Positions 1-5,638 of a stretch of 5,690 nucleotides of DNA are shown one piece after another. Source of the DNA: Spirochaetaceae bacterium. GTDB taxonomy: Bacteria; Spirochaetota; Spirochaetia; Treponematales; Breznakiellaceae. Position 1 is the first letter of the stretch; every line of letters begins with the position of its first letter. The DNA is taken from positions 1 through 5,690 of the forward strand of contig JAITKQ010000161.1 in NCBI GenBank assembly GCA_031278295.1. Reading direction: 5' to 3'. The notes beneath the pieces are model-generated. The model saw only the letters and a program-made list of their open reading frames with translations. It was not told the DNA's origin and did no database searches. Both the position numbers and the translations under genes were made by a program.

Positions 1-215
1 TGGCGGAGGATTATCCCGGAAGATCCCTGGATGAGGCTTTCCTCCGTGGCCTGGTAAAAAAGGAGATTGAAGAGGTTAACCGTACCCTGGTGGGATACAA
101 GAAAATCTTCGACTTTGCCCTGCGTAAGGAAGAGTTTGAAAAGAACGCCCAGAAAAAGATCCGGCGTTTTAGGTATAAGAGCTATGAGAACGGCCCGGAG
201 GGCGCCGAGGGATAA
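1..215 (+). CDS. AMP-forming acyl-CoA synthetase (long-chain fatty acid-CoA ligase type), C-terminal fragment
   Basis: Only the last 70 or so codons are present. The frame is open from the window edge (first full codon at 3) to a TAA at 213-215. The tail contains VNRTLVGYKKIFDF followed by EEFEKNAQKKIRRFRY. This matches the small C-terminal domain of ANL-superfamily adenylating enzymes: the 'lxxYkki' strand, then the A10-like segment in which a lysine (in KKIRR) normally contacts the adenylate. Family members activate a carboxylic acid with ATP and transfer it to CoA. Long-chain fatty-acyl substrates are the commonest role for this tail type, but the substrate pocket lies outside the window. 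The end 'YENGPEGAEG' is a short acidic/glycine extension after the domain. The gene runs towards the binding-protein gene, 257 nt away, and no clear terminator lies between them. Family assignment is fairly confident; substrate is not. Confidence 0.75.
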   Translation, partial: AEDYPGRSLDEAFLRGLVKKEIEEVNRTLVGYKKIFDFALRKEEFEKNAQKKIRRFRYKSYENGPEGAEG

Positions 216-463
216 ACCCCCTATGTTGTTTTGGCCGGATTAAGAAGCATCTCCTTAATTTCCTGGTTAAAGCGCCCTACCGCCAGGGGCGCCGCCATAT
301 TCCTGTACTTTGCCGGAGACAGTTCGTCCTGTATCCTGAACGGGAAATATAACGCCCGCCAGGAGGGCCGTCCCCGGGCCGAATGAACCTCCCAGCCCCA
401 AGTCTCCCCCGCGCTTGGATTCTTGGGTATTAGACCCCACTGCGAATAAAAAGCAGGAAAAAT

Positions 464-475
464 GAGGCATATATG
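464..475 (+). promoter_or_regulatory. Ribosome binding site and start of the 473-1540 gene
   Basis: GAGG at 464-467 lies 5 nt before the ATG at 473, a normal Shine-Dalgarno spacing, and supports this start. The ATG sits in the 8-bp palindrome CATATATG (468-475). A poor promoter-like pair (TTGGGT at 423-428 and TAAAAA at 447-452, 18 nt apart) lies upstream, but it is too weak to annotate separately. Confidence 0.5.
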
Positions 476-1540
476 CAAAAGTTAAAGGATGACCCTCCCG
501 TTCACGATAGTGAACGGGAGGAACTTGATTTTTTGGGCAGTATCTATTGTCCGTGCAGGGAACGTTTCGCGGACGCCTACCGCCGGTTTGAGAGGCGGTA
601 CAAGGCCGGCAGGAAGGAGGGCGGGAACTTACGGGGCGTAGTGCCCTCGGAACACCGGGCAGACGGAAAGTATTTTAACATCGTTAGTATCAAAGCGAGG
701 GAAAAGTTTCCGGCCGTCGCTACGGCGAGCGGCTACCTCGATTTTTTTAGAACCGGGTTTATCGAAAACGCCGAAAGGGGCTATATGCGCGGCTGGTTTT
801 CATCGTTGCCGCTACCTGAAAAGCCCCATCCGCTTTTTGACGGCCTTGAACTGCGCGATCCGAAAAATATATTTTCGATTTATGGCGCCATGCCGTACGT
901 ACTCGTCGTGAATCACCGGCGGCTGAATGGCCGTAAGGTTCCCCGGAGCGTCGCGGACCTAATCGCGCCCGAATTTTCAGCGAGTGTCGGCGTTCCCTAC
1001 GGGGACGACGACATTTCCGAACACCTCCTGCTGCCGCTCTGGAAAACATTCGGGGCGGAAGGCATTGAGGCGCTGGCGCGAAACGTCGTCAAAACGGGGC
1101 ACGCGCCGGAACTCATTGCCAGCCTGATAGCGGCCGAGGGGCGGGAGGCCGGCGGCGCTTGCGTCTGCCTTATGACATGGTTTTTCGCGAATACCGTCCC
1201 CAAGCACGGCTATATCGAGGTCGTCTGGCCTGAAGACGGCGCGTTGTTCTGCCCACTCTACGCGGTAGCCAAAGCGGACTTGACTGAAACCCAGAAGGCC
1301 GCCGCCGCCTTTCTTTTCAGCGCCGAACTGGGACAGAGCATGGCCGACGGCTACTTCGCCCACCTTAACCCCGCCGTCCGCTATAGCATGGAAGGAGAAA
1401 GGGGGCACGAAAGCCAAAACCTACAGGTCCGCGCCCTGCCCCGCCCGCACTTCCAGTGGGTAGGCTGGGACTACATCTACGAAAAGCCGCTGGAAGAGCG
1501 CGTCGCGGAAATCGAAGCGGTGTTTTACAGGGCGCGTTAA
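473..1540 (+). CDS. Type-2 ABC-transporter solute-binding-protein homologue without signal peptide
   Basis: This 355-residue protein resembles the extracellular solute-binding proteins of Fe3+/thiamine/spermidine-type importers (PBP type-2 fold). Seen in the sequence: FPAVATASGYLDFF (79-92) matches the early strand that places the ligand region. YGAMPYVLVVNHRRL (137-151) is the usual hinge strand before 'P.S..DL..PEF...VG.P' (157-176), the step describing a second lobe. WPEDGALFCP (252-261) and WVGWDYIYE (329-337) are late motifs that I recognise from a subgroup of these proteins. The N-terminus (MQKLKDDPPVHDSEREELDFLG) is charged, with no hydrophobic signal segment or lipobox, so the product should stay in the cytoplasm. 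CPC at 26-28 adds two cysteines near the N-terminus. The start is supported by GAGG 5 nt upstream. The gene is visibly GC-richer than the minus-strand operon it converges on. No permease or ATPase partner of its own class is adjacent. Its ligand is unknown. A cytosolic sensor or metal-handling role is inference. Confidence 0.75.
   Translation: MQKLKDDPPVHDSEREELDFLGSIYCPCRERFADAYRRFERRYKAGRKEGGNLRGVVPSEHRADGKYFNIVSIKAREKFPAVATASGYLDFFRTGFIENAERGYMRGWFSSLPLPEKPHPLFDGLELRDPKNIFSIYGAMPYVLVVNHRRLNGRKVPRSVADLIAPEFSASVGVPYGDDDISEHLLLPLWKTFGAEGIEALARNVVKTGHAPELIASLIAAEGREAGGACVCLMTWFFANTVPKHGYIEVVWPEDGALFCPLYAVAKADLTETQKAAAAFLFSAELGQSMADGYFAHLNPAVRYSMEGERGHESQNLQVRALPRPHFQWVGWDYIYEKPLEERVAEIEAVFYRAR
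494..521 (+). repeat. Perfect 12-bp stem-loop inside the 5' coding region
   Basis: The left arm is CCTCCCGTTCAC (494-505), the loop GATA (506-509), and the right arm GTGAACGGGAGG (510-521). All 12 pairs are Watson-Crick and the stem is mostly G-C. It covers codons 8-17 of the binding-protein homologue and begins 21 nt after the start codon. It encodes PPVHDSEREE. No T-run follows, so it is not an intrinsic terminator. It could slow initiation or early elongation, act as a protein-binding palindrome, or be accidental. Confidence 0.8.
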
Positions 1541-1605
1541 CAATACCGTAAAAAACTTAAGGGAATGTATGAACGGTTATTTTGAAGCGGAATAGCTCGT
1601 AAAAG

Positions 1606-1665
1606 GGTACGGCGGCGTGATTTTTAGGCGTATTCTCGCGTATGCCAAGTCGACGCGGCCGTACC
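1606..1665 (-). terminator. Candidate intrinsic terminator of the FmdE-importer operon
   Basis: Read on the minus strand, GGTACGGC-C-GCGT (1665-1653) pairs with ACGC-C-GCCGTACC (1618-1606), giving 12 base pairs broken by one mismatch. The 34-nt loop can itself fold partly. The closing arm is followed one base later by TTTT (1604-1601). It lies about 75 nt past the ATPase stop codon. The T-tract is short and the loop long, so efficiency is doubtful. Read on the + strand the same stem is followed by GC-rich sequence, not by T, so it would serve only the minus operon. No better terminator for either convergent gene is visible in 1541-1738. Confidence 0.35.
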
Positions 1666-1738
1666 GCCCGCTGCCTTGCCGCGGTTAGCTTCCTAGCGCT
1701 CGCGGTCCCGGCAGAGCGCCGGCGCCGAAAAAAATCTT

Positions 1739-2488
1739 TTACCCGATGACGGCGATCTTCTTCCCGTCCGCCTCGGTAACAAGGGCTTTAATCCCATAGA
1801 CATCAAAAATCGTTTCACCCGTTATGATCGACGCGCCGCCGTACCGGTAGACGACGCCTTCTTTGATAAACACAAACTTATCACAGTAGCGTAACGCAAG
1901 ATTCAAATCGTGGATAACAATAAGGGTGCTGATATTTCTTTCCCGCGTCATTCGCCGCACCAGCGCAAGCATTTCATACTGGTTTTTTGGATCAAGGTTA
2001 CTTGTCGGTTCGTCCAGCAGCAATAATTGGGGCTGTTGCACAAACGCCCTCGCCAGCATGACTTTTTGCGCTTCGCCTCCTGAAAGTTCATTTATATATC
2101 GTAGCTTAAACTTTGCCAGCCCTATTTGCTCTATCATCGAATCGCAAATATTGATGTCTTCCTGAGATAAGGACCACCTGATATACGGCTTCCTTCCCAG
2201 CAATACGCAGTCAAAAACTGTCATTTGGCTTAACTCGTTCTTTTGCGCCACATAGGATATGCGGCGCGCCGTTTCCAATCGTCCCATTTTCAACACGTCC
2301 CGGTCATCAATATAAATTTCACCTGTTTTGGGAGCGCGGATTTTATTCAGGCAGGTAATTAGCGTGCTCTTGCCCGCCCCGTTATTCCCCAGTATTCCAA
2401 CGCACTCTCCAGGTTGAACATTGAAACTGATGTCTTTCAAAACCTCGTTCCCTGTATAGGAGAAAGAAATATTTTTGATTTGTATCAT
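1739..2488 (-). CDS. ABC transporter ATP-binding protein, FecE/BtuD/MolC type
   Basis: This 249-residue cytoplasmic ATPase energises the importer encoded just upstream. All nucleotide-binding motifs are intact: Walker A GNNGAGKST (34-42), Q-loop glutamine 82 in YVAQKNE, ABC signature LSGGE (135-139), Walker B LLLLDEP (155-161) with the catalytic glutamate 160, D-loop SNLD (163-166) and H-loop histidine 193 in VIHDLN. The length is normal for FecE-type subunits. The frame is open for 90 further codons upstream, but those overlap the permease and do not look like family sequence. The ATG at 2488 begins the typical MIQIKNISFSY strand and overlaps the permease stop as ATGA (2485-2488), so translation is probably coupled. 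AGGA lies 8 nt before the ATG. It is the last gene of the operon. Substrate specificity is set by the binding protein and permease, not by this subunit. Confidence 0.93.
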   Translation of the reverse strand: MIQIKNISFSYTGNEVLKDISFNVQPGECVGILGNNGAGKSTLITCLNKIRAPKTGEIYIDDRDVLKMGRLETARRISYVAQKNELSQMTVFDCVLLGRKPYIRWSLSQEDINICDSMIEQIGLAKFKLRYINELSGGEAQKVMLARAFVQQPQLLLLDEPTSNLDPKNQYEMLALVRRMTRERNISTLIVIHDLNLALRYCDKFVFIKEGVVYRYGGASIITGETIFDVYGIKALVTEADGKKIAVIG

Positions 2489-3567
2489 TTGATATTTCCT
2501 TTTTTTATGATCATATACAGAAACAGCGGAGCGCCTAGGAAGGAAGTCAAGGCCCCAATAGGTAAAATGGTGGGCGAAACTAACATCCGGGAAACTATAT
2601 CGGCGGCAATCATAAGTACGGCGCCCGCTAGGGCGGAACAGGGGATCAGAAAACGATAGTCGTTTCCGACAAAGCGGCGTGTTATATGCGGCGCTATCAA
2701 TCCGATAAAATTGATACAGCCTACAAACGCGACCGACACGGCGGATACCAGAGAACAAACAATCATACTGATTAGAATCAGGGAGTCGACTGGCACGCCC
2801 AAACTTTTTGCCGTGGGCGTACCGCTTTCCATAGCGTTATAATTCCAGCGGTTAAAAATAAAATACAAAAACGCAAGTCCGCTGAACAGGAAAATCAGCG
2901 CTATCTCCCGCCAGCCGGCGCGCCCCAGGCTGCCAAAAGTCCAGTACACGATGGTGGATATCAACACATCATCGGCAAAATACTGAATCAGCGTAGTAGC
3001 GCCTGTAAACAGCGAACTCAGGGCGACACCGGCCAGTATCATTGTAGAAGGCGTAACGTTGCCTATTCGCGACAGCCCCAAAATGACCGCCGTAGTCGCT
3101 ATACCGCCCAAAAAAGCGCAGATGGTTACCATATACGGGTTAGTAACGGCAATCGCGGCGGCGGCGCCGGCATTGCCAATCTGCACCCCGGCGCCAAGCT
3201 GCACAATGGCAAAGGCTGCGCCAAAAGACGCTCCCTGCGTAACGCCCAGCGTAGAGGCGGAAGCCAGCGGGTTACGCAGGGTATTCTGCATAATGCAGCC
3301 CGTCATGGCAAGCGCAATGCCAACGCCTATGCCGGCGGCTACGCGGGGCATACGCAGATTCCAGATGATGGTCTTGCTCCGTACCGTTCCCTGCCCAAAC
3401 AGGGCCTTCAATATTTCCGGTATTGAAAGCCCCGAAGAACCCACAGAAATAGACAGTACGCATATAGCCAGCAAAACAATAATCAATGTTACAAGGACAA
3501 TCCATTTAGCCCTGATATATTGATTGTATTCGAGCGCCTTTTCTTTGGCTTGAAGAGAATGGAGCAT
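2485..3567 (-). CDS. FecCD/BtuC-family ABC permease for a metal chelate or oxyanion
   Basis: This 360-residue integral membrane protein belongs to PF01032, whose members work as homodimers or heterodimers with about ten helices per subunit. Seen in the sequence: an N-terminal membrane helix at about 22-44, the family landmark RMPRVAAGIGVGIALAMTG (72-90), MQNTLRNPLA (93-102) with the conserved NPLA, LGVTQGASFGAA (107-118), the ATPase-coupling loop FIGLIAPHITRRFVG (287-301), and the C-terminal LPIGALTSFLGAPLFLYMI (335-353). Only one permease gene is present, so a homodimer is expected, as in BtuC and MolB. It starts 5 nt after the stop of the binding-protein gene. The nearest purine-rich stretch, GGGAAG, is about 11 nt upstream, so expression may depend on coupling. 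Family members carry vitamin B12, haem, ferric siderophores, molybdate or tungstate; the sequence does not tell which. Confidence 0.93.
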   Translation of the reverse strand: MLHSLQAKEKALEYNQYIRAKWIVLVTLIIVLLAICVLSISVGSSGLSIPEILKALFGQGTVRSKTIIWNLRMPRVAAGIGVGIALAMTGCIMQNTLRNPLASASTLGVTQGASFGAAFAIVQLGAGVQIGNAGAAAAIAVTNPYMVTICAFLGGIATTAVILGLSRIGNVTPSTMILAGVALSSLFTGATTLIQYFADDVLISTIVYWTFGSLGRAGWREIALIFLFSGLAFLYFIFNRWNYNAMESGTPTAKSLGVPVDSLILISMIVCSLVSAVSVAFVGCINFIGLIAPHITRRFVGNDYRFLIPCSALAGAVLMIAADIVSRMLVSPTILPIGALTSFLGAPLFLYMIIKKGNIK

Positions 3568-3572
3568 GGCGG

Positions 3573-4697
3573 CTACTTCCCTACCGTTATATTTCCGTAA
3601 TAAAGCCCCCCCTTAGCCATCGTGTCGTAGATATTCTCCCCCAGAAAAAATGTCAGTATCTCCCCTGATTTTTTGGCAATGTCCACGTCGGCAAACTGTT
3701 CAGGGAATAAAACTATACCGGCGTAGTAGGCGTCCATCAGCGCATAGGAAATATTCATGCTGCAATTATTAAAAGAAGGCATGGTATAGACCCGCCCCCC
3801 CTGCACGGCGCGTAAGGATTTGAAATAGTCGGGATTCGCCGCGTATTCCTCATTCACCAGATTCATGTTGCCCGGATCCAGGAAAATAACATCGGGGTCC
3901 CAGACGATAACTTTTTCCAGGTCGGCCTCGTAGTACCCTTCTTCCCCGGCCTTGTCCGCTACATTTATCGCGTTAATAACGGTAATTGGTCCGAAGTCCG
4001 AATATGTCCCGCCAAAGCCGTGCCTTCCGCTAAAGGTAACGGCACCGGTGTATGCCCTTAGTTTTTTACTGTCCGGAACGCCGGACGCGCGCCCGCCAAG
4101 ATCTTTTTTGCATTCATCAATGAAAGACAAAAGCTGCTCGCACCGTTCCTGCGCCCCGACAACTTCGGCAAATACCCGCATCGAGGCATAGAAGGTCTCG
4201 TTGGCCAGGCCGTTGCTGCTATAGCCCACGGCGACAACGGGAATGCCCGTCTGAAACTGCAATTCATCGGCGGCTTCTTTGGCAAAACCGGCAAGAATAA
4301 CATCGGGGGCCAAGGAAATAATCTCTTCGGGGTAGCCGTTATTCTGACCGCTGCCGCCGCCCGTCCCAACAAGAGGCAGTTTTTTTAGCGCTTCATAATA
4401 GACCGGGTTGTAGTCCCGTAAAACGTTCAGGTTTTCAGCGTCATGCTCCTCGGTGCCAACCAGCATATCCATGACCCCCAGATAGGCGGCCATACGCGGC
4501 GGACCGGAACCCAAACATACTATCGTTTTTACGTTTTGGGGGATTTCCATTTCCCGTCCAAACTTATCCGTAACTATTCTTGTCCCGCCGTCGTTCTCCA
4601 CGGCTGACTCGGCGTTTTTCTTGCTGCAAACGGCAAGACACAACGGAAAAACCAAAATAACAAGCAACATACAATTTTTTTTGAATAACTTTTTCAT
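3573..4697 (-). CDS. Class-III periplasmic binding lipoprotein of the metal/chelate importer (PF01497, HemV-2-like)
   Basis: This 374-residue protein delivers ligand to the FecCD permease. The N-terminus MKKLFKKNCMLLVILVFPLCLAVC is a basic region, a hydrophobic segment and a lipobox-like LAVC with Cys24. Valine at -1 is atypical, but spirochaete lipoboxes are looser. The mature part begins with IVTDKFGREMEIPQNVKTIVCLGSG (41-65), the canonical 'D..GR.v.iP..v.riV' entry of PF01497. It continues with YPEEIISLAPDVILAG (121-136), the WDPDVIFLDPG second-lobe strand, and 'NPDYFKSLRAVQGGRVYTMPSFN' near the end. The late ALMDAYYAGIVLFPEQFADVD segment is typical of the subgroup catalogued, as I recall, as HemV-2. 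The length is normal. The ATG overlaps the FmdE stop (ATGA, 4694-4697) and has a strong AAGGAGG 6 nt upstream (4704-4710). Ligand is unassigned: haem, siderophore, molybdate and tungstate are all found in the superfamily. Confidence 0.9.
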   Translation of the reverse strand: MKKLFKKNCMLLVILVFPLCLAVCSKKNAESAVENDGGTRIVTDKFGREMEIPQNVKTIVCLGSGPPRMAAYLGVMDMLVGTEEHDAENLNVLRDYNPVYYEALKKLPLVGTGGGSGQNNGYPEEIISLAPDVILAGFAKEAADELQFQTGIPVVAVGYSSNGLANETFYASMRVFAEVVGAQERCEQLLSFIDECKKDLGGRASGVPDSKKLRAYTGAVTFSGRHGFGGTYSDFGPITVINAINVADKAGEEGYYEADLEKVIVWDPDVIFLDPGNMNLVNEEYAANPDYFKSLRAVQGGRVYTMPSFNNCSMNISYALMDAYYAGIVLFPEQFADVDIAKKSGEILTFFLGENIYDTMAKGGLYYGNITVGK

Positions 4698-5236
4698 GCT
4701 ATTCCTCCTTGGATAATGATACGGCTGTACTCGGTGAAACAGCCGAGGCAGACTTTTCTGCCGTTTTGGATGCGGACCTTATTTTCCGATGCGGACTCGC
4801 CGCAAATTTCGCACGTCAAAGATGAGAATATCCTGGCATAAGACGGCGCTTCCCAATTAACCTCTTTGCAGTCAAACAATTCGTCAACAGGCGCGTTGAG
4901 AACATACTGCTGAAACGCCTCCCTTTCCATGTCCTGCATCCTTTTTTTGAAGTAAAAGCGCATGGCTTTCCCCTTCTGCCGGTCAAAAAACGTGTAGGCG
5001 TTCTTTCCGGTATTCTTGTAAATCAGGTTTCCTTTTCCAAAGGTACAACTGACCAGCGCCTGTATCGCGTCAACGCCACAGGCGTCGTTTTCAACGATAC
5101 AGACCAGCTCTTCATCAAAAGACGGGCTGACCCCCATCTTTTCCACAAGGGCCTCGCAAGCCTTTACGCCTATGGCAAGACCGGGACAGGCATGTCCGTG
5201 AAAAGCACAGGCCCTGCCCCAAAAATCGAGATTCAT
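4694..5236 (-). CDS. FmdE-family protein with C-terminal treble-clef zinc finger
   Basis: This 180-residue cytoplasmic protein belongs to PF02663. Core motifs: FHGHACPGL (12-20), in which the His and Cys residues are the expected metal-binding set; ENDACGVDAIQ (49-59); and TFGKGNLIYKNTGKNAYTFF (65-84). The tail carries CEIC (142-145) and CLGC (163-166), two CxxC pairs 17 residues apart, fitting the treble-clef zinc finger reported in FmdE structures. The family is named for the molybdenum formylmethanofuran dehydrogenase operon of methanogens, but many bacteria without that pathway carry it and its biochemical role is not settled. It is the first gene of the operon, with TAGGAGA (5241-5247) 4 nt before the ATG. 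Its stop overlaps the start of the binding lipoprotein. The position suggests a metal receiver, sensor or trafficking factor for the imported ligand; that is inference. No catalytic residues beyond the His/Cys cluster can be named. Confidence 0.9.
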   Translation of the reverse strand: MNLDFWGRACAFHGHACPGLAIGVKACEALVEKMGVSPSFDEELVCIVENDACGVDAIQALVSCTFGKGNLIYKNTGKNAYTFFDRQKGKAMRFYFKKRMQDMEREAFQQYVLNAPVDELFDCKEVNWEAPSYARIFSSLTCEICGESASENKVRIQNGRKVCLGCFTEYSRIIIQGGIA

Positions 5237-5247
5237 ATTGTCTCCTA
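5237..5247 (-). promoter_or_regulatory. Ribosome binding site of the FmdE gene
   Basis: On the minus strand TAGGAGA (5247-5241) is followed by CAAT and then the ATG. The match to the anti-Shine-Dalgarno is good, though the spacing is slightly short. It fixes the start of the operon's first gene, since no other ATG with a purine-rich leader lies nearby in frame. Confidence 0.7.
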
Positions 5248-5267
5248 AAAGTTAGAAGTTCATCTTC

Positions 5268-5277
5268 GGAATATTCC
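5268..5277. repeat. 10-bp perfect palindrome GGAATATTCC in the operon leader
   Basis: GGAATATTCC is fully self-complementary and lies 31 nt upstream of the FmdE start codon. With no loop it is more likely a dimeric-protein site than an RNA hairpin, but a 10-bp palindrome can arise by chance. No second copy is seen nearby. Confidence 0.4.
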
Positions 5278-5315
5278 CTTCGTGGGAGCTGTTCAGGAAA
5301 ATTTATGATTTCAAG

Positions 5316-5342
5316 AAAGACCCGCCTTCATGACGAGTCTTT
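5316..5342 (-). promoter_or_regulatory. Leader stem-loop, possible attenuator
   Basis: As minus-strand RNA, AAAGACTCG (5342-5334) pairs with CGGGTCTTT (5324-5316) in a 9-bp stem with one G-U wobble and a 9-nt loop. The + strand version would have a C-A mismatch at that pair, which fits use as a minus-strand transcript. It is followed by a pyrimidine-rich CTT, so it could be a weak terminator or attenuator about 80 nt before the FmdE start. No known riboswitch class is recognised. Confidence 0.35.
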
Positions 5343-5344
5343 TT

Positions 5345-5373
5345 AATTTTGCACAAAAAATTATTTTTGTCTA
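5345..5373 (-). promoter_or_regulatory. Weak candidate promoter of the FmdE-importer operon
   Basis: On the minus strand TAGACA (5373-5368) matches the -35 consensus at five of six positions. After a 17-nt spacer comes AAAATT (5350-5345), a poor -10 (three of six) preceded by TG in the extended -10 position. Transcription would start near 5338, leaving a leader of about 100 nt. The direct repeats at 5369-5396 overlap and flank the -35 box. The surrounding AT-rich sequence makes chance matches easy, and the AT-rich region at 5401-5520 could equally hold the true promoter. Confidence 0.25.
5353..5370. repeat. 7-bp A/T-rich inverted repeat
   Basis: ACAAAAA (5353-5359), loop ATTA, then TTTTTGT (5364-5370). 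The stem is perfect but almost wholly A-T and therefore weak. It occupies the spacer of the candidate operon promoter. It is noted mainly because it adds to the density of symmetry in the leader. Confidence 0.4.
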
Positions 5374-5435
5374 GTCCCCGCTACTGTCTGAGTCCCACGG
5401 CAAATTTCATGCCTGCAAACGCTAATACTATGCAT
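5361..5435 (-). CDS. Possible 24-residue leader peptide (speculative)
   Basis: An ATG at 5435 on the minus strand opens a 24-codon frame ending at TAA (5363-5361). AGGA lies 6 nt upstream of this ATG. An in-frame ATG two codons earlier has no spaced ribosome site. The peptide carries CRHEIC (residues 7-12), a Cys/His cluster that would be eye-catching ahead of a metal importer. Frames of this size are common by chance. If the promoter at 5345-5373 is the real one, this frame would not be transcribed. No homologue is recognised. Confidence 0.13.
   Translation of the reverse strand: MHSISVCRHEICRGTQTVAGTRQK
5369..5396. repeat. Direct repeat GTCT-AGTCCC / GTCTGAGTCCC upstream of the operon
   Basis: GTCTAGTCCC (5369-5378) recurs as GTCTGAGTCCC (5386-5396), 17 nt apart start to start and differing by one inserted base. 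The spacing is not an exact number of helical turns. The copies overlap and flank the weak -35 box of the candidate operon promoter, so they are possible regulator half-sites. No known metal-regulator box is recognised. Confidence 0.4.
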
Positions 5436-5520
5436 CAACATTCCTAAGTCATGCAAGAAAATAACCGTGACATATATAATCATTTGCATTATGCTATAAA
5501 CATGAGTGTAAGGGATAATA
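5401..5520. other. AT-rich intergenic stretch without a recognisable gene
   Basis: This part of the non-coding region beyond the FmdE gene is AT-rich, with several TGCAT/ATGCA words (for example near 5431-5435 and 5485-5489) and TATA-like runs. Apart from the upstream end of the doubtful leader frame that ends at 5361, no coding frame stands out. No -35/-10 pair on either strand was good enough to call. It separates the operon leader from the hairpin cluster. Confidence 0.5.
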
Positions 5521-5541
5521 GACTTGTTCAACAACGCGGTT

Positions 5542-5574
5542 ACTCATCTGCTAACCTGCGGTTAGCAGATGAGT
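5542..5574. repeat. Perfect 14-bp inverted repeat, 5-nt loop
   Basis: ACTCATCTGCTAAC (5542-5555), loop CTGCG, GTTAGCAGATGAGT (5561-5574). All 14 pairs are Watson-Crick. On the + strand a T-run (5582-5586) follows only after 7 nt, so it is at best a poor terminator. The word GCGGTTA occurs at 5536-5542 and again at 5558-5564. Confidence 0.85.
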
Positions 5575-5638
5575 CTTGCAGTTTTTGTGGCTTAAAAGCC
5601 ATAAGCTAAAGCCTTGCAAAACTGCGATTTTTAGCGGA

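Noticed and set aside
221..478. 85-codon minus-strand frame opposite the gap between the ligase tail and the binding-protein homologue
   Set aside because: It can start only at TTG (the first ATG comes at residue 59) and has no ribosome site. It overlaps the supported + start and resembles no family I know. The C-terminal half looks faintly protein-like, so a decayed gene fragment remains possible.
1545..1584. Weak inverted repeat (ACCGT / ACGGT) after the binding-protein homologue as its terminator
   Set aside because: The stem is short with a loop of about 20 nt and an interrupted T-tract (TTATTTT), which is too weak to call.
1707..1740. GC-rich hairpin plus A/T tract just beyond the ATPase stop as a terminator
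   Set aside because: On the minus strand the T-run precedes the hairpin. On the + strand the stem is followed by A-rich sequence. Neither orientation fits an intrinsic terminator.
2489..2758. 90-codon N-terminal extension of the ATPase frame
   Set aside because: It overlaps the permease C-terminus in another frame and has no ATPase-like content. The ATG at 2488 gives the normal family start and a translational-coupling overlap.
5374..5416. Cobalamin-riboswitch-like words on the + strand (CCCGCTACTGT, then GAGTC and GCCTGC)
   Set aside because: They lie on the strand opposite the operon, the upstream conserved blocks of the B12 riboswitch are missing, the B12-box spacing is wrong, and no + strand gene follows within the window.
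5542..5586. The 14-bp stem followed by a T-run as an intrinsic terminator on the + strand
   Set aside because: The T-run begins about 7 nt after the stem and itself pairs in the next hairpin, and no + strand gene lies upstream in the region. It fits better as part of the multi-hairpin element.
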